Counted from the stretch's first letter, positions 53,005 to 63,308 are shown. The stretch is 64,000 nt of DNA from Hahella sp050299855 (GCA_050299855.1 JBNKWQ010000011.1:124001-188000); one strand, 5' to 3'. Notes: generated by a model not told the origin, from the letters alone. Program-made: numbers and translations.

Positions 53005-54309
53005 CTAAAACAAATCCAAAAGCCGATAATACAACATCCCCAAAGCCAACAACGGTGAGCGGAATTTCGCCCCACCGGGAAACGTCATATGTTTCACACG
53101 CTCAAAGTGTTCGATCCGATGACTCTCACCATGCATGCATTCGGCAATCAGTCGTCCAGCCATATGGGTCGCATTCAATCCATGTCCGGCGTAGGCCTGG
53201 GCATAATAGACATTGGGCCTTAGACGGCCGATCTGGGGAAGTCGGTTGGCTCCAATACCGATCATGCCACCCCACTGATATTCAATTTTCACGTCCTTCA
53301 GATGCGGAAATAGCCTCACCAGATCCGGCCGCATCACGCCTTCAATCGACTTGGGGTCCCGTCCGGAGTAATTGCAACGGCCGCCGAACAACAGCCTGCG
53401 GTCAGCGCTTAGGCGATAATAATCCAGGGCAACATTCTGGTCACAAACCGCCATGTCCTGTGGCAAAGTGTTGCGCCATTGCGCTTCGGTCAGGGGTTCT
53501 GTTGCGATGATATAGCTGCCCGCCGGCAGCACCTTGGTTTCCAATATCCTGTGCAACCCCGCCACATAGGCATTGCCGCAAATCACCAGCCTGTCCGCCG
53601 TCACCCGGCCCTTGTCCGTGTAGACCTGGATTTTGCTACCTTCGTCTATCCTGGTAACGGGACTGTTCTCAAATATATGAACGCCAAGGGAAGCCGCTGC
53701 CCGGGCTTCGCCGGTGATCAGATTCAAGGGATGCAGATGACCGCTTCCCATATCCACCATACCGCCGACATAGACATCGGTGCCGACAACTTCCCGCATC
53801 CGTTCTTCGGGTATCAGCTCAACCCGGTGTGGATACTTCACCGACTGCAGAAACTCGTACTCTTCCTCAAAGTCGCGGTAGTGGCGGGCTTTATTGGCCA
53901 GATCGCAAAAGCCCATTTTCAGGTCACATTCGATGGCGAATTTCTCGATCCTTTGGCGCGCAATATCTACTGCCTCGAACCCCATCCGGGATATCGCATC
54001 AATCCCTTCCTGACCAATCTGCTTGCGAAACTGTTCCAAGCCGTGCCCGATGCCGCGGATTAACTGACCACCGTTGCGTCCGGAAGCCCCCCAACCGATC
54101 ATTCGCGCTTCGACCACGGCAACCTTGTCACCCCGCTCCGCCAGTTCAATCGCCGTATTGATGCCGCTGAGTCCGCCACCGATGATGCAGACATCCACCT
54201 GCACTTCTCCCTCCAGGGTCGGGTAAGCGTCGTGAAAGTGGCGGGTGGCGACATAGTAGGAATCAGGGTGAGAATCGCTATGAGTATGGGGATTGAGGTA
54301 CTTGGTCAT
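53005..54309 (-). CDS. puuB: Gamma-glutamylputrescine oxidase-like FAD oxidoreductase, copy 2
   Basis: DAO-family flavoprotein of 434 residues from the ATG at 54309 (MTKYLNPHTHSD). The FAD motif VDVCIIGGGLSGINTAIELAE, WGASGRNGGQLIRG and YYAQAYAGHGLNATHMAGRL are PuuB/PauB-like. A longer in-frame start at 54441 would overlap the intergenic region and add 44 unlikely residues. It is divergent from a PuuR-like regulator, which supports the PuuB role. Distinct from the copy at 34372. Confidence 0.87.
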   Translation of the reverse strand: MTKYLNPHTHSDSHPDSYYVATRHFHDAYPTLEGEVQVDVCIIGGGLSGINTAIELAERGDKVAVVEARMIGWGASGRNGGQLIRGIGHGLEQFRKQIGQEGIDAISRMGFEAVDIARQRIEKFAIECDLKMGFCDLANKARHYRDFEEEYEFLQSVKYPHRVELIPEERMREVVGTDVYVGGMVDMGSGHLHPLNLITGEARAAASLGVHIFENSPVTRIDEGSKIQVYTDKGRVTADRLVICGNAYVAGLHRILETKVLPAGSYIIATEPLTEAQWRNTLPQDMAVCDQNVALDYYRLSADRRLLFGGRCNYSGRDPKSIEGVMRPDLVRLFPHLKDVKIEYQWGGMIGIGANRLPQIGRLRPNVYYAQAYAGHGLNATHMAGRLIAECMHGESHRIEHFERVKHMTFPGGAKFRSPLLALGMLYYRLLDLF

Positions 54310-54473
54310 ATCGTAAAAGCGTAAATTATCCTGCTCAAATGTTCGGTATTTTTGACACACTCTCCTGAAACTTGCAAGCCCTCTTTTACCCCGCTTCACC
54401 AGAGTCTGTTGAGGTTTCATCAACGGACTATAACTTTGCATTGGTCTGTGACGGGCCTTTTGATACCATCTGT

Positions 54474-54488
54474 AAAAAATAATGAATG
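54474..54488 (+). promoter_or_regulatory. Putative PuuR operator
   Basis: AAAAAATAATGAATG agrees at 12 of 15 positions with the E. coli PuuR box AAAATATAATGAACA as I recall it. It lies between the divergent puuB and puuR-like genes, 80-95 bp before the regulator start, where autoregulation would be expected. Confidence 0.5.
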
Positions 54489-54569
54489 GGCATATGTTTT
54501 ATTTAACGCCCATATCCGTCTAGCACCCTATCCGGTAATAGCTGTAGAGACGCACAAGAGGTATTCACT

Positions 54570-55118
54570 TTGGATGTAGGAGCTCGTCTAAAAGCCATTC
54601 GTAAACAGAAAAACTTATCGCAACGAGAGCTGGCCAAGAGAGCCGGCGTAACCAATAGCACGATTTCCATGATTGAGAAAAACAGCGTCAGCCCCAGTGT
54701 GAGCTCGCTGAAGAAGGTGCTTGCGGGCATCCCCATGTCACTGGTGGATTTCTTTGCTGATGATATCGCAGAAGAAAAACAGCAAACAGTGGTGTACAAC
54801 CCGGAAAATTTGCTCGACCTGTCCGTAAATGACATCAAGCTGAAATTAGTGGGTAAATCATTTGGCCACCGGGCACTGGCCTTTATGATTGAAACCTATG
54901 AGCCGGGCTCGGACACCGGTGAAGATATGTACGTACATGAAGGTGAGGAAGCCGGACTGGTGATTAAAGGCGAATTTGAGCTGACCGTCAGTGGCGAGGT
55001 TTATCACTTGAAACCGGGCGACAGTTATTACTTTGATTCCACCCGCCCCCACCGTTTTCGCAATCCTTTCAGCGAGCCCTGCGAGATTATTTCCGCCACG
55101 ACTCCGGCAAACTTCTAG
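54570..55118 (+). CDS. puuR: PuuR-like repressor (XRE HTH plus cupin)
   Basis: A 182-residue cytoplasmic regulator. The N-terminal XRE helix-turn-helix (about 5-60; LSQRELAKRAGVTNSTISMI) is followed by a C-terminal cupin domain (about 105-175; HEGEEAGLVIKGEFELTV, YYFDSTRPHRFRN), the architecture of the putrescine-responsive repressor PuuR. The TTG start at 54570 has GAGG 8 nt upstream. It is adjacent to a puuB-like gene and probably controls the polyamine island. Confidence 0.87.
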   Translation: MDVGARLKAIRKQKNLSQRELAKRAGVTNSTISMIEKNSVSPSVSSLKKVLAGIPMSLVDFFADDIAEEKQQTVVYNPENLLDLSVNDIKLKLVGKSFGHRALAFMIETYEPGSDTGEDMYVHEGEEAGLVIKGEFELTVSGEVYHLKPGDSYYFDSTRPHRFRNPFSEPCEIISATTPANF

Positions 55119-55184
55119 GCATCGCGGCCCTTGGGCCGCTTGCGCGTTTGTTTCGACAGGAGCCACTGCAGGCCTGCCGTTTCA

Positions 55185-56075
55185 TTAGCCCCGGGGCACT
55201 TGTCGGCAATCCTCAATAAACGCATTGAGATAATCAATCTCCCTGTCCTGCACCCGTGTACCGACGTAAATACTCTTTTGTAAACCTGATTTACCCAGTG
55301 GCCGCGAAATAATGGGCAACTGCTCTGCATAACGGCGGATCAACCAGTCCGGCATGGCGGTCACACCTCGCCGCGCAGCGACCAGTTCCATCATGATTTC
55401 AGTGGTTTCCACCTGCGGGTTACTTAACGGAGAGACCTGGCTGGGAATCAGGAAATGGGTGTAGATATCCAGTCGCTCCCTCGGTACCGGATAGCTGATC
55501 AGTATCTGATCCTGAAGATCCTCCGGCTCTATCACCGCCTTCGATGCCAATGGGCTGTCCGCAGCCACTGCCAGCTCCAGCTGATAATCGAATACCGGAC
55601 GAAACTCCAGCATGGAATCCTGTACCGGGTCTGGAGTAATCAGGGCGTCAATCTCAAAATGTTTGATCGCCTGCAAACCGGAAAACTGAAACCGCTGCCG
55701 CACATCCAGATCCACATCCGGCCATTGATTAAGGTAAGGGCTTACTACCTGCAAGAGCCACTGATAACAAGGATGGCATTCCATCCCAATGCGCAGCCGG
55801 CCACGCTTGCCCGCCGCAAAACTGGCCATCATGGTTTCAGCCTGTTCAAACACCGGCAACAGCGTCCCCGCTACTGACAACAGATACTGGCCCGCCTGGG
55901 TAAACTCCAGAGTCCTGCCCTGTTTGATCCAGATCGGCACTCCTACCCGTTCCTCCAGTTTGCGGATGGAATGGGAGAGCGCCGACTGAGTCAGATGCAA
56001 CTGCTCAGCCGCGCCGGTTAGAGTGCCGTGACGGGCAATGGCCGCGACTATATTGAGGTGGGATCGCTCAATCAT
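55185..56075 (-). CDS. metR: LysR-type regulator MetR
   Basis: A 296-residue LysR regulator with an N-terminal winged HTH (GTLTGAAEQLHLTQSALSHS) and an effector domain that binds homocysteine in the family; HPCYQWLLQVV is typical of MetR. It is divergent from metE, its classic target, with MetR boxes in the 99-bp spacer, one abutting its own start codon, so it likely autoregulates. Confidence 0.94.
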   Translation of the reverse strand: MIERSHLNIVAAIARHGTLTGAAEQLHLTQSALSHSIRKLEERVGVPIWIKQGRTLEFTQAGQYLLSVAGTLLPVFEQAETMMASFAAGKRGRLRIGMECHPCYQWLLQVVSPYLNQWPDVDLDVRQRFQFSGLQAIKHFEIDALITPDPVQDSMLEFRPVFDYQLELAVAADSPLASKAVIEPEDLQDQILISYPVPRERLDIYTHFLIPSQVSPLSNPQVETTEIMMELVAARRGVTAMPDWLIRRYAEQLPIISRPLGKSGLQKSIYVGTRVQDREIDYLNAFIEDCRQVPRG

Positions 56076-56108
56076 GAATAAATTTCATCCATTAGTGAAT
56101 AAACATCA
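56075..56108. promoter_or_regulatory. MetR binding boxes between metR and metE
   Basis: TGAATAAATTTCA (56075-56087) is a perfect TGAA-N5-TTCA MetR box, and TGAATAAACATCA (56096-56108) is a one-mismatch second box, 21 bp away. The first box touches the metR start codon. The arrangement fits activation of metE and repression of metR. Confidence 0.8.
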
Positions 56109-56174
56109 ATTTTATTCAAGGTAACACAGAACTAGGATGGCTGAAATTGACCCTTTAATGAAACGAGAACAGAC

Positions 56175-58508
56175 ATGGCCAGAATACATAACCTGGGATT
56201 CCCCCGCATCGGTGCTCAGCGAGAGCTAAAATTCGCCCTGGAACGCTATTGGAAAGGCGAAGACAGCGCAGCGTTACTGCATGCCGCAGGTCAGTCCATC
56301 AGACTGGAAAACTGGCAACGACAGCAACAGGCAGGTCTTGACCTGATCCCCGTGGGAGACTTCTCCTTTTACGATCAGGTGCTGGATACCAGCTTCCTGC
56401 TGGGGAACCTGCCTGAGCGCTACCAAACAGATCGGACTATCAGCGATCTGAACCAGTACTTCCGTGTCGCCCGTGGACGCTGCCCTGACCCGGCCGCTAC
56501 TGAGGTCAGGGCGGCTGAAATGACCAAATGGTTTGACACAAACTACCATTATCTGGTGCCTGAGTTTGACCGCCAGACTCACTTTCAACTGCAGCCGGAA
56601 CGGCTGCTGGCACAAATCCAGGAAGCCCAGACCCTGGGCTTGGGAACAGAAACCCTGAATAACGGAGACAATAACAAGTACAGCAGGATCAAACCTGTTG
56701 TCTTAGGCCCACTGAGCTATCTCTGGCTTGGTAAAGTCACTGACGGTAGCAACCTGGACCGGCTCCGCGAACTGTTGCCTGGTTTGCTGACAGTTTACGG
56801 TGAGCTGTTTGAACGGTTATCCGAACAGGGCGTTCAATGGCTACAAATTGATGAACCCATTTTGTCACTCGATCTGCCAGTCGCCTGGAAAAAAGCCTTC
56901 GAAACCAGCTATCACCAACTGCAGCGTCGTGATCTCAAGCTGCTGCTTGCCACCTATTTTGGACCGCTGGCAGACAACCTCAGCTATATCTGCCATCTGC
57001 CGGTGGAAGGGTTGCACTTCGATGCGGTACGTGGACGCGAAGAAGTCATTACCGTGATTGATAAACTCAGTACCTATAAGACGCTCTCACTGGGCGTTAT
57101 TGACGGTCGCAATATCTGGCGTACAGATCTGAATAAGTGTCTGCAATGGCTGCAGCCCATTCATGAAAAACTCGGCGAGCGGTTGTGGTTGGCTCCATCC
57201 TGCTCTCTGCTACATGTGCCTGTGGATCTTGCACAGGAAACCACCCTGCCGGAGGAACTGCACTCCTGGCTGGCCTTTGCACAACAAAAACTTGAGGAGC
57301 TACAGATTCTGTCTCGTGCTCTCAACGAAGGTACCGATGCGGTTGCTGCTGAACTGGATGCTAACGCCACCGCCATATTCAGCCGCCACCATTCTGTTCA
57401 AGTCACTCAGCCCGCAGTGCAAGACGCCTTGGGAGCCTTGGGCAACCACAGCTTCCATCGCCCGGAACCTTTTATCCAGCGCCGCCAGTTACAACAGCAG
57501 GTATTACAGTTACCACCTTTCCCAACCACCACCATCGGATCATTTCCGCAAACTTTAGAGATACGCCAGAAGCGTCAGCAATATCGCCAGGGAACTTTAA
57601 GCCAGGACGACTATCGACTAGCCATGGAAGCGGAGATACGCCATTGTGTCGCTGAACAGGAAGCCCTGGACCTGGATGTGCCGGTACATGGCGAGGCTGA
57701 ACGCAATGACATGGTGGAGTATTTTGGCGAGCAGCTGGAGGGCTATGCATTTACCCGCTTTGGCTGGGTACAGTCTTACGGCAGCCGCTGCGTAAAACCC
57801 CCGGTAATTTTTGGAGACGTTTCCCGGCCTGCAGCCATGACTGTGGAATGGACCCGCTATGCCCAATCACTGACGCCAAAACCCATGAAGGGCATGCTCA
57901 CTGGCCCGGTCACTATGCTGCAGTGGTCCTTTGTCAGGGATGACCAGCCGCGATCTACCACCGCCTACCAGATCGCACTGGCCTTGCAGCAGGAAGTACT
58001 GGATCTGGAACGGGCCGGTATCAAGATCATTCAAGTGGATGAACCCGCCCTGCGTGAGGGCTTGCCGCTACGGATAAAAGACTGGAAGCCGTATCTGGAC
58101 TGGGCCACCCGTACATTCCGTCTGAGCGTCTTCGGAGTGAATCCTGCGACTCAGATTCACACCCATATGTGTTACGCGGAGTTCAATGACATCATTGAAG
58201 CTATTGCCGATCTGGATGCTGATGTGATTACCATCGAAACCTCCCGCTCAGCCATGGAACTGCTGGATGCCTTTATTGACTTCAAGTATCCCAACGATAT
58301 CGGCCCGGGTGTTTATGACATTCACAGCCCCAATCAACCTACTCAGGGAGCCATTGAACAGTTGCTGCAGAAAGCATCTGCCCGCATACCTGTTGAGCGG
58401 CTTTGGGTGAATCCGGATTGTGGCCTGAAGACCCGCCAATGGGACGAAGTGCGGCCGGCCCTCAGGGCGATGGTCGCTGCGGCAAAAGCATTGCGGGAGA
58501 ACCTGTAA
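56175..58508 (+). CDS. metE: Cobalamin-independent methionine synthase MetE
   Basis: Transfers methyl from 5-methyl-THF-polyglutamate to homocysteine. The 777-residue protein has the duplicated barrel, N-terminal ARIHNLGFPRIGAQRELK, and the zinc site in the second barrel (THMCYAEFNDI, and VNPDCGLKTR near the end). GEAERNDMVEYFGEQLEG is another family signature. Intact and normal length. Confidence 0.97.
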   Translation: MARIHNLGFPRIGAQRELKFALERYWKGEDSAALLHAAGQSIRLENWQRQQQAGLDLIPVGDFSFYDQVLDTSFLLGNLPERYQTDRTISDLNQYFRVARGRCPDPAATEVRAAEMTKWFDTNYHYLVPEFDRQTHFQLQPERLLAQIQEAQTLGLGTETLNNGDNNKYSRIKPVVLGPLSYLWLGKVTDGSNLDRLRELLPGLLTVYGELFERLSEQGVQWLQIDEPILSLDLPVAWKKAFETSYHQLQRRDLKLLLATYFGPLADNLSYICHLPVEGLHFDAVRGREEVITVIDKLSTYKTLSLGVIDGRNIWRTDLNKCLQWLQPIHEKLGERLWLAPSCSLLHVPVDLAQETTLPEELHSWLAFAQQKLEELQILSRALNEGTDAVAAELDANATAIFSRHHSVQVTQPAVQDALGALGNHSFHRPEPFIQRRQLQQQVLQLPPFPTTTIGSFPQTLEIRQKRQQYRQGTLSQDDYRLAMEAEIRHCVAEQEALDLDVPVHGEAERNDMVEYFGEQLEGYAFTRFGWVQSYGSRCVKPPVIFGDVSRPAAMTVEWTRYAQSLTPKPMKGMLTGPVTMLQWSFVRDDQPRSTTAYQIALALQQEVLDLERAGIKIIQVDEPALREGLPLRIKDWKPYLDWATRTFRLSVFGVNPATQIHTHMCYAEFNDIIEAIADLDADVITIETSRSAMELLDAFIDFKYPNDIGPGVYDIHSPNQPTQGAIEQLLQKASARIPVERLWVNPDCGLKTRQWDEVRPALRAMVAAAKALRENL

Positions 58509-58584
58509 TGCTAATGTAAAATCTGAAAAGAGAAGGCGGCAGTCTTTAGGGCTGGAAGCGGTGTATTAATGTGCCCGTGAGACA

Positions 58585-61188
58585 TCAGGCTGACAGTGAC
58601 TTGGACTGCCTCTTTTCCAACCAGTGTTTAAGCGCTTTGAATGACATGGGGCGGCTGATATGGAAGCCTTGGGCAATATCGCACCCCATACTAGACAGCA
58701 GTTGCAGAATTTCTTCGTCTTCAACACCTTCTGCAACAACTTTATAGCCAAGGCTATGGCACATATTGATGGTTGTTTCGACGATGATTTTCGACAACTC
58801 CTTGTCACTAATATCACAGATCAACGCACGGTCAATTTTGATTTCGCGCGCCGGTAACTGCTTCAGGTAGGAAAGCGAAGAATAGCCGGAACCGAAGTCA
58901 TCCACGGCAAGGATCATGCCTTCCGCTGAAAGTTTATTCAGCGCGGTCAGGCCAAAGTCCGGGTCCTCCATAATGGCAGTTTCGGTCAATTCCAGCACCA
59001 GCGATTGTCGACTCAGCGATAGACGCTCCAGCTCCTCTTTGAGATAGTGCCCCAGATCAGGTTCCATCAGATTCTTGGCAGAAATATTCACCGACACCGA
59101 CGGCACATAGCCCAGCAATTGCAGTTCTTTGAAGTCCTCCAAAGCTCGGCGAACCACCCAGCGGGTCAGTTCCCGGATGACCCCGGTTTTTTCCGCCAGA
59201 GGTATAAATTCATCTGGTGGAATAAATTCGCCATTATCGTTCAGCCAGCGTATCAACGCCTCCACACCCACCACCTCATTGGTTTTCAGCGAAATTTTCG
59301 GCTGATAGTAAAGCGTGGGTATATTGTTCTCCAGTGCCTGTCGTAAATCCGTCAGCAAGGTCAGGCGACGCTGATCGTAAACATCCTGGCGGGGGGAATA
59401 GAAAGATAGGGGCGGTTCCCGGCGACGGGCATTTTCCAGGGCCACATGAGCGTGACGGATAAGCTGGGTGGCATCACGGCCATTCTTGGGATAAGCCGAC
59501 ACCCCAAAGGCTGCGCCAACCTCTATGTTCAACCCCTGGTATTCAAAAGGTGCCGCCATATCGGCCATAAACTGGTTATAGGTTTTGACCCGGGATGGGG
59601 TGACTTCCCCTGCCACCAGCAAACCAAAGGTGTCGTTATCGCAGGCACAGGCCCAATGCATGACGCCGTCGGTTTCTTCAATCGTCTGTAGACCATCCAG
59701 TTTGCTGGCCAATTCATTGGTGCGCTGGCCGATCAAACGCGCCAAGGATTCACCGTGAACCAGACCCAGCGTTTTGTTGATTTCCGCGAAGCGGTTCATC
59801 CGCATCAGGACAATCAGGTATGTCTGTTTGGGGTTGACCTTAATGCGGTCATATATGGCCATTTCAAACATATTGCGGTTAGGCAGCCGGGTCACCGGAT
59901 CATGCAAGGCCATTTGAATCAGCTGCATCTGGGCTTCGCGTCTCTCACGCCCTTCCTTAAGTGACCTCATCTGGGCTTTGACTTTCTCTTCACGCTCCTG
60001 ATACAGGCGTTCCGCCAGGGCGATCGTCAGAATAACAGCCTCAATGCCGGACCCGATCTGCATGCCGTAATCCGCCCAGAAGCTGTTGCTGATGAGGCCA
60101 TACTTATGGGCCATGGTTACCACAAAACCGGTAGTCAGGGTTGACCAGGCCAGGGTGAAGTAAATGGCCGGTCTGCTGCCACGCCACCAGGCAACAGGAC
60201 CTACCACAATCAACAATGCCCATAATGGCGCTGCCAGGAGCGCCGAAATTCTGATGGAAATGCCGTAGGGCAGGAACACTGAAGCAATGAGATTCACCGC
60301 CGATATTGCTGCCAGAATTCTCAGTGCCAGATCCAGTCGGGGCAAAAGCCTGGGAGTACCGATAAACGATCGTACAAAAAGGATGGAAAATAAGGACAGC
60401 GTGGGTATCGAAAGCAGCATGGCCTGATGCTGCACCCAGGGAAGAGTGGTAAAAAGATGCTGGGCGAAAAAGCCGCGCAGGCAGAAGAAAAAGGTCAGGT
60501 TACCCAGCAACGCCAAGGCGTAGTAGAGATAGGTAACTTCCCGAAGTATGACAAAGACCGCAAAGTTCATCAAAAGCATTACGACAATCACGCCGTAGTA
60601 AAAAAAGTGCAGCTTTATTTCCAGATTGGCAGCTTCAAAAAAGGTCTTTTCACGCCAGACTCTGAGCGGGTACTGCATGGCACCCTCGGTTTGGGTGCGG
60701 ATATAAACGGTGCCGGTCTCACCCGATTCCAAGGGCACTCTCAGGAGAAAATTGGGATGGTCAATTTCGCGAGGGTAAAAACTTATCCGATCGCCAATAT
60801 GCAGGGTCTTACTCAGGTTGCCGTTTTTTAACAGGAAGAACTCGACCTGGTCGAGCTGGGGATATCCTACTTCGACGATAAAGGAATCCCGCTTGGCATC
60901 ATCATTGCGAAGAGAAAAGCGCACCCAATAGTGCGAGCGGGAATAGCCCCAGTTCACCCCCCCTTTGGCAATATAATGCCATTGGTCTGCAGGTACGGCT
61001 CTGACCTGATCAAGGATTAATGCAGCTTCGGTGTCCTCATAATACTCCAGCGCAACGTCGGCGATTTCAGACTGCCCCGAGAATTCATTTAATGGCATCG
61101 CTTGGATCAGCGACGCCTGAAAAACAAATAAAAAGGCAATAAACAGTCTAATCCACATAACCCACTTCATGGAGAAAAAATCGGACAC
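58585..61188 (-). CDS. 7TM-DISM/GGDEF/EAL c-di-GMP phosphodiesterase
   Basis: An 867-residue membrane signalling protein. A signal peptide precedes a periplasmic 7TMR-DISM extracellular domain (about 40-185), seven membrane helices (about 190-400), a short coiled coil, a GGDEF-like domain (about 430-590) and an EAL domain (about 610-860). The GGDEF signature is degenerate (CDNDTF), so no cyclase activity is expected. The EAL domain keeps VEALIRW, NISAKNL, LELTET, DDFGSGYSSL and KVVAEGVE, so it should hydrolyse c-di-GMP. It stands alone. Confidence 0.93.
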   Translation of the reverse strand: MSDFFSMKWVMWIRLFIAFLFVFQASLIQAMPLNEFSGQSEIADVALEYYEDTEAALILDQVRAVPADQWHYIAKGGVNWGYSRSHYWVRFSLRNDDAKRDSFIVEVGYPQLDQVEFFLLKNGNLSKTLHIGDRISFYPREIDHPNFLLRVPLESGETGTVYIRTQTEGAMQYPLRVWREKTFFEAANLEIKLHFFYYGVIVVMLLMNFAVFVILREVTYLYYALALLGNLTFFFCLRGFFAQHLFTTLPWVQHQAMLLSIPTLSLFSILFVRSFIGTPRLLPRLDLALRILAAISAVNLIASVFLPYGISIRISALLAAPLWALLIVVGPVAWWRGSRPAIYFTLAWSTLTTGFVVTMAHKYGLISNSFWADYGMQIGSGIEAVILTIALAERLYQEREEKVKAQMRSLKEGRERREAQMQLIQMALHDPVTRLPNRNMFEMAIYDRIKVNPKQTYLIVLMRMNRFAEINKTLGLVHGESLARLIGQRTNELASKLDGLQTIEETDGVMHWACACDNDTFGLLVAGEVTPSRVKTYNQFMADMAAPFEYQGLNIEVGAAFGVSAYPKNGRDATQLIRHAHVALENARRREPPLSFYSPRQDVYDQRRLTLLTDLRQALENNIPTLYYQPKISLKTNEVVGVEALIRWLNDNGEFIPPDEFIPLAEKTGVIRELTRWVVRRALEDFKELQLLGYVPSVSVNISAKNLMEPDLGHYLKEELERLSLSRQSLVLELTETAIMEDPDFGLTALNKLSAEGMILAVDDFGSGYSSLSYLKQLPAREIKIDRALICDISDKELSKIIVETTINMCHSLGYKVVAEGVEDEEILQLLSSMGCDIAQGFHISRPMSFKALKHWLEKRQSKSLSA

Positions 61189-61386
61189 ACGCCAGACTAA
61201 CTATAGACGCTAATAGCCTTAACCGTACAGGCGTACGCTGAATTTACACACTAAAATCAAACCTTTATCACCTTTTGGGTGCATCCATCCCGGCAATAGC
61301 CTATTAGAGAGACGGATCAGGCCAAAAATCCGGGATAATCGCGCTACGCAAAGTGTTAAACGGCTCAATCAAGAACCCTGAATTGC

Positions 61387-62244
61387 TCAACAAAGGGTCT
61401 TTAACGCAAACTGAATATAGAGTTCCCGCAGACGCCTCACCATGGGGCCTGGAACCCCTTCACCGATAACATGATCATCAATATCGACCACCGGTAAGAC
61501 AAAGGTTGTGGCAGAGGAAATAAAGGCTTCCGATGCCTCGTGCGCCTCTTCGACGGTAAAAGGACGTTCAACAATAGTGACTCCGGCCTCAGCGGCAAGC
61601 GCCAGAATGGCTTTACGGGTAATGCCGGGGAGAATATCTGGACTCAGCGGACGGGTAATCAACTGCTGCTGTTGGTTAAATATATAAGCGTTATTGGAGG
61701 TTCCTTCAGTCACAAATCCATCCTCAACCATCCAGGCATCGTCAGCACCCCGGTCCAAAGCCTCCTGTTTGGCCATGGAGGCGGGTAATAGAGCCACCGT
61801 TTTGATATCACGCCGACGCCAGCGAATATCCGGCAGGGTTACCACACGAATACCGCGCACGGCCGCCGGAGATTTGAGAACAGGCTTTGCCATGGTAAAT
61901 GCGACTATCGAAGGCGTTGCCGGCTGGGGGAAGGCAAAATCACGGGATGCCGCCCCTCTGGAAATCTGCAGGTAGATCATACCTTCCTGGAGTGCGTTCT
62001 TTTCCACCAGCGCTTTCTGCATTCGGGTAATCGCCTCGTCGCTCAACGGACAGGGAAGGCGAATTTCGTGCAGAGAGCGATGTAACCGCGCCAGATGGGC
62101 CGCGTTATCTACCAGCTTCCCCTGCAGCACTGAGGTCACTTCGTAGATGCCATCGGCGAACAGAAAGCCCCGGTCAAATACTGAAATTCTGGCCTCGGAT
62201 TCAGGGACAAATTCACCATTAACGTAGACAATACCTTCCCACAT
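61387..62244 (-). CDS. D-amino acid aminotransferase (class IV)
   Basis: A 285-residue PLP fold-type IV transaminase. The catalytic Lys is in DIKTVALLPASMAK, and FVTEGTSNNAYIFN holds the Glu that contacts the PLP pyridine nitrogen. SVFDRGFLFADGIYEV is typical of D-alanine transaminases. It interconverts D-alanine/2-oxoglutarate with pyruvate/D-glutamate. A branched-chain aminotransferase-like activity is the alternative. Confidence 0.85.
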   Translation of the reverse strand: MWEGIVYVNGEFVPESEARISVFDRGFLFADGIYEVTSVLQGKLVDNAAHLARLHRSLHEIRLPCPLSDEAITRMQKALVEKNALQEGMIYLQISRGAASRDFAFPQPATPSIVAFTMAKPVLKSPAAVRGIRVVTLPDIRWRRRDIKTVALLPASMAKQEALDRGADDAWMVEDGFVTEGTSNNAYIFNQQQQLITRPLSPDILPGITRKAILALAAEAGVTIVERPFTVEEAHEASEAFISSATTFVLPVVDIDDHVIGEGVPGPMVRRLRELYIQFALKTLC

Positions 62245-62376
62245 GTTAGCCGTCCTTTATCGCTTCTTATACTGGAGAAGCCAGTCGGTCTGATGACAGC
62301 CTCCTAGCGCCTGAAACCAGCGTATCTTTACTTACTCCTTTCCCGCCATCGGCCTGAGCTGGCTTCCTCCCACCAG

Positions 62377-62769
62377 CTATCCCATCCGGGATAACTCCTC
62401 TTTGAGATCATCCTGCAATTCAGATGGGGACATCATCCATAGGGTTTCATCTGAAGACGTCGGGAACACGCTGACGGTTAGCCTATCTCGCTGTAACCCG
62501 GATATCCATTTTTTGAAGAAGTCAGGCAAAGAGATGCTTTTAGGGTCGAGAGCCTCCTTTGAGTCCTTGGTGTATTCAAGGGCGAATTCCGCAGACGGCC
62601 ATATCGGCAGGTATTCAAAGTCGTCATCTTCCGAAAAGAGTTTCAGGAATTGGTTCTCTGCGTTCACCAGAATCCAGATCTCCCTGGTGTCCGAAACTGT
62701 GGTGAGGAAGTAATCATATCGTGCTTCACAGTTCAGAGTGATGATATTTTCGGGTTTGTCCTGTCTCAT
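62377..62769 (-). CDS. DUF2750 domain protein
   Basis: A 130-residue soluble protein with the DUF2750 pattern: EARYDYFLTTVSDTREIWIL, LPIWPSAEFALEY, ISLPDFFKKWISGL, and a final VFP segment. Function unknown. Stands alone, convergent-free. Confidence 0.8.
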   Translation of the reverse strand: MRQDKPENIITLNCEARYDYFLTTVSDTREIWILVNAENQFLKLFSEDDDFEYLPIWPSAEFALEYTKDSKEALDPKSISLPDFFKKWISGLQRDRLTVSVFPTSSDETLWMMSPSELQDDLKEELSRMG

Positions 62770-63308
62770 AGTTTTCTCTTTTTTCGGGGCGTGGAAGCTT
62801 AGTGACTCTGGTCTGTTGAATTTAGAACAAATTAGTGTGCAGGAGTATCTCTTCTTACTATTTAGGCAGTTCGAACTGTTCGTGAGTTTTATCAGGCAAA
62901 GGCCGGACTAATGAACGAATCACCCTGTTTGATAGTAAAAAACGGCATTTAACATCGAGTGTTGCCAGGACATTACTTTGAATTCAACCTATAGGTTCAC
63001 CCCAATCGATTCATTCACTCTTAGGGAAGACACTTTCATTTGTCGAAAACAACCTCTCTGTTATCTGTCCTATACTTGAAGGCGTTATAGCCACGATCGC
63101 CCAAAGTTCGCACAGTATTCACGTGCCTGCTAAGATTTGATTCGTGTATATACCGCCTTAAAGGCTTACTTTTTTACAACGTATATTAATAAAACGTCTG
63201 AGTAACTAAATATAAGGGTCATTTTAGTTTCTATTCAAATAATACTTTTAGCTCATCCTAAGCTGTTACTAGGTTAGGAAAACTACATCTACATCCAAGG
63301 GAGATTCT
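62770..63308. promoter_or_regulatory. Long regulatory-looking gap before BCCT gene
   Basis: This 539-bp AT-rich gap has no credible gene. It contains a perfect 12-bp palindrome, CAGTTCGAACTG (62867-62878). It probably carries the promoter of the transporter gene. AAGGGAG sits 5-6 nt before that start codon. I could not assign a promoter confidently. Confidence 0.4.

Noticed and set aside
62861..62885. tRNA-like TTCGA in the BCCT upstream region
   Set aside because: Only a 12-bp palindrome CAGTTCGAACTG is present; no acceptor, D or anticodon arms could be drawn.
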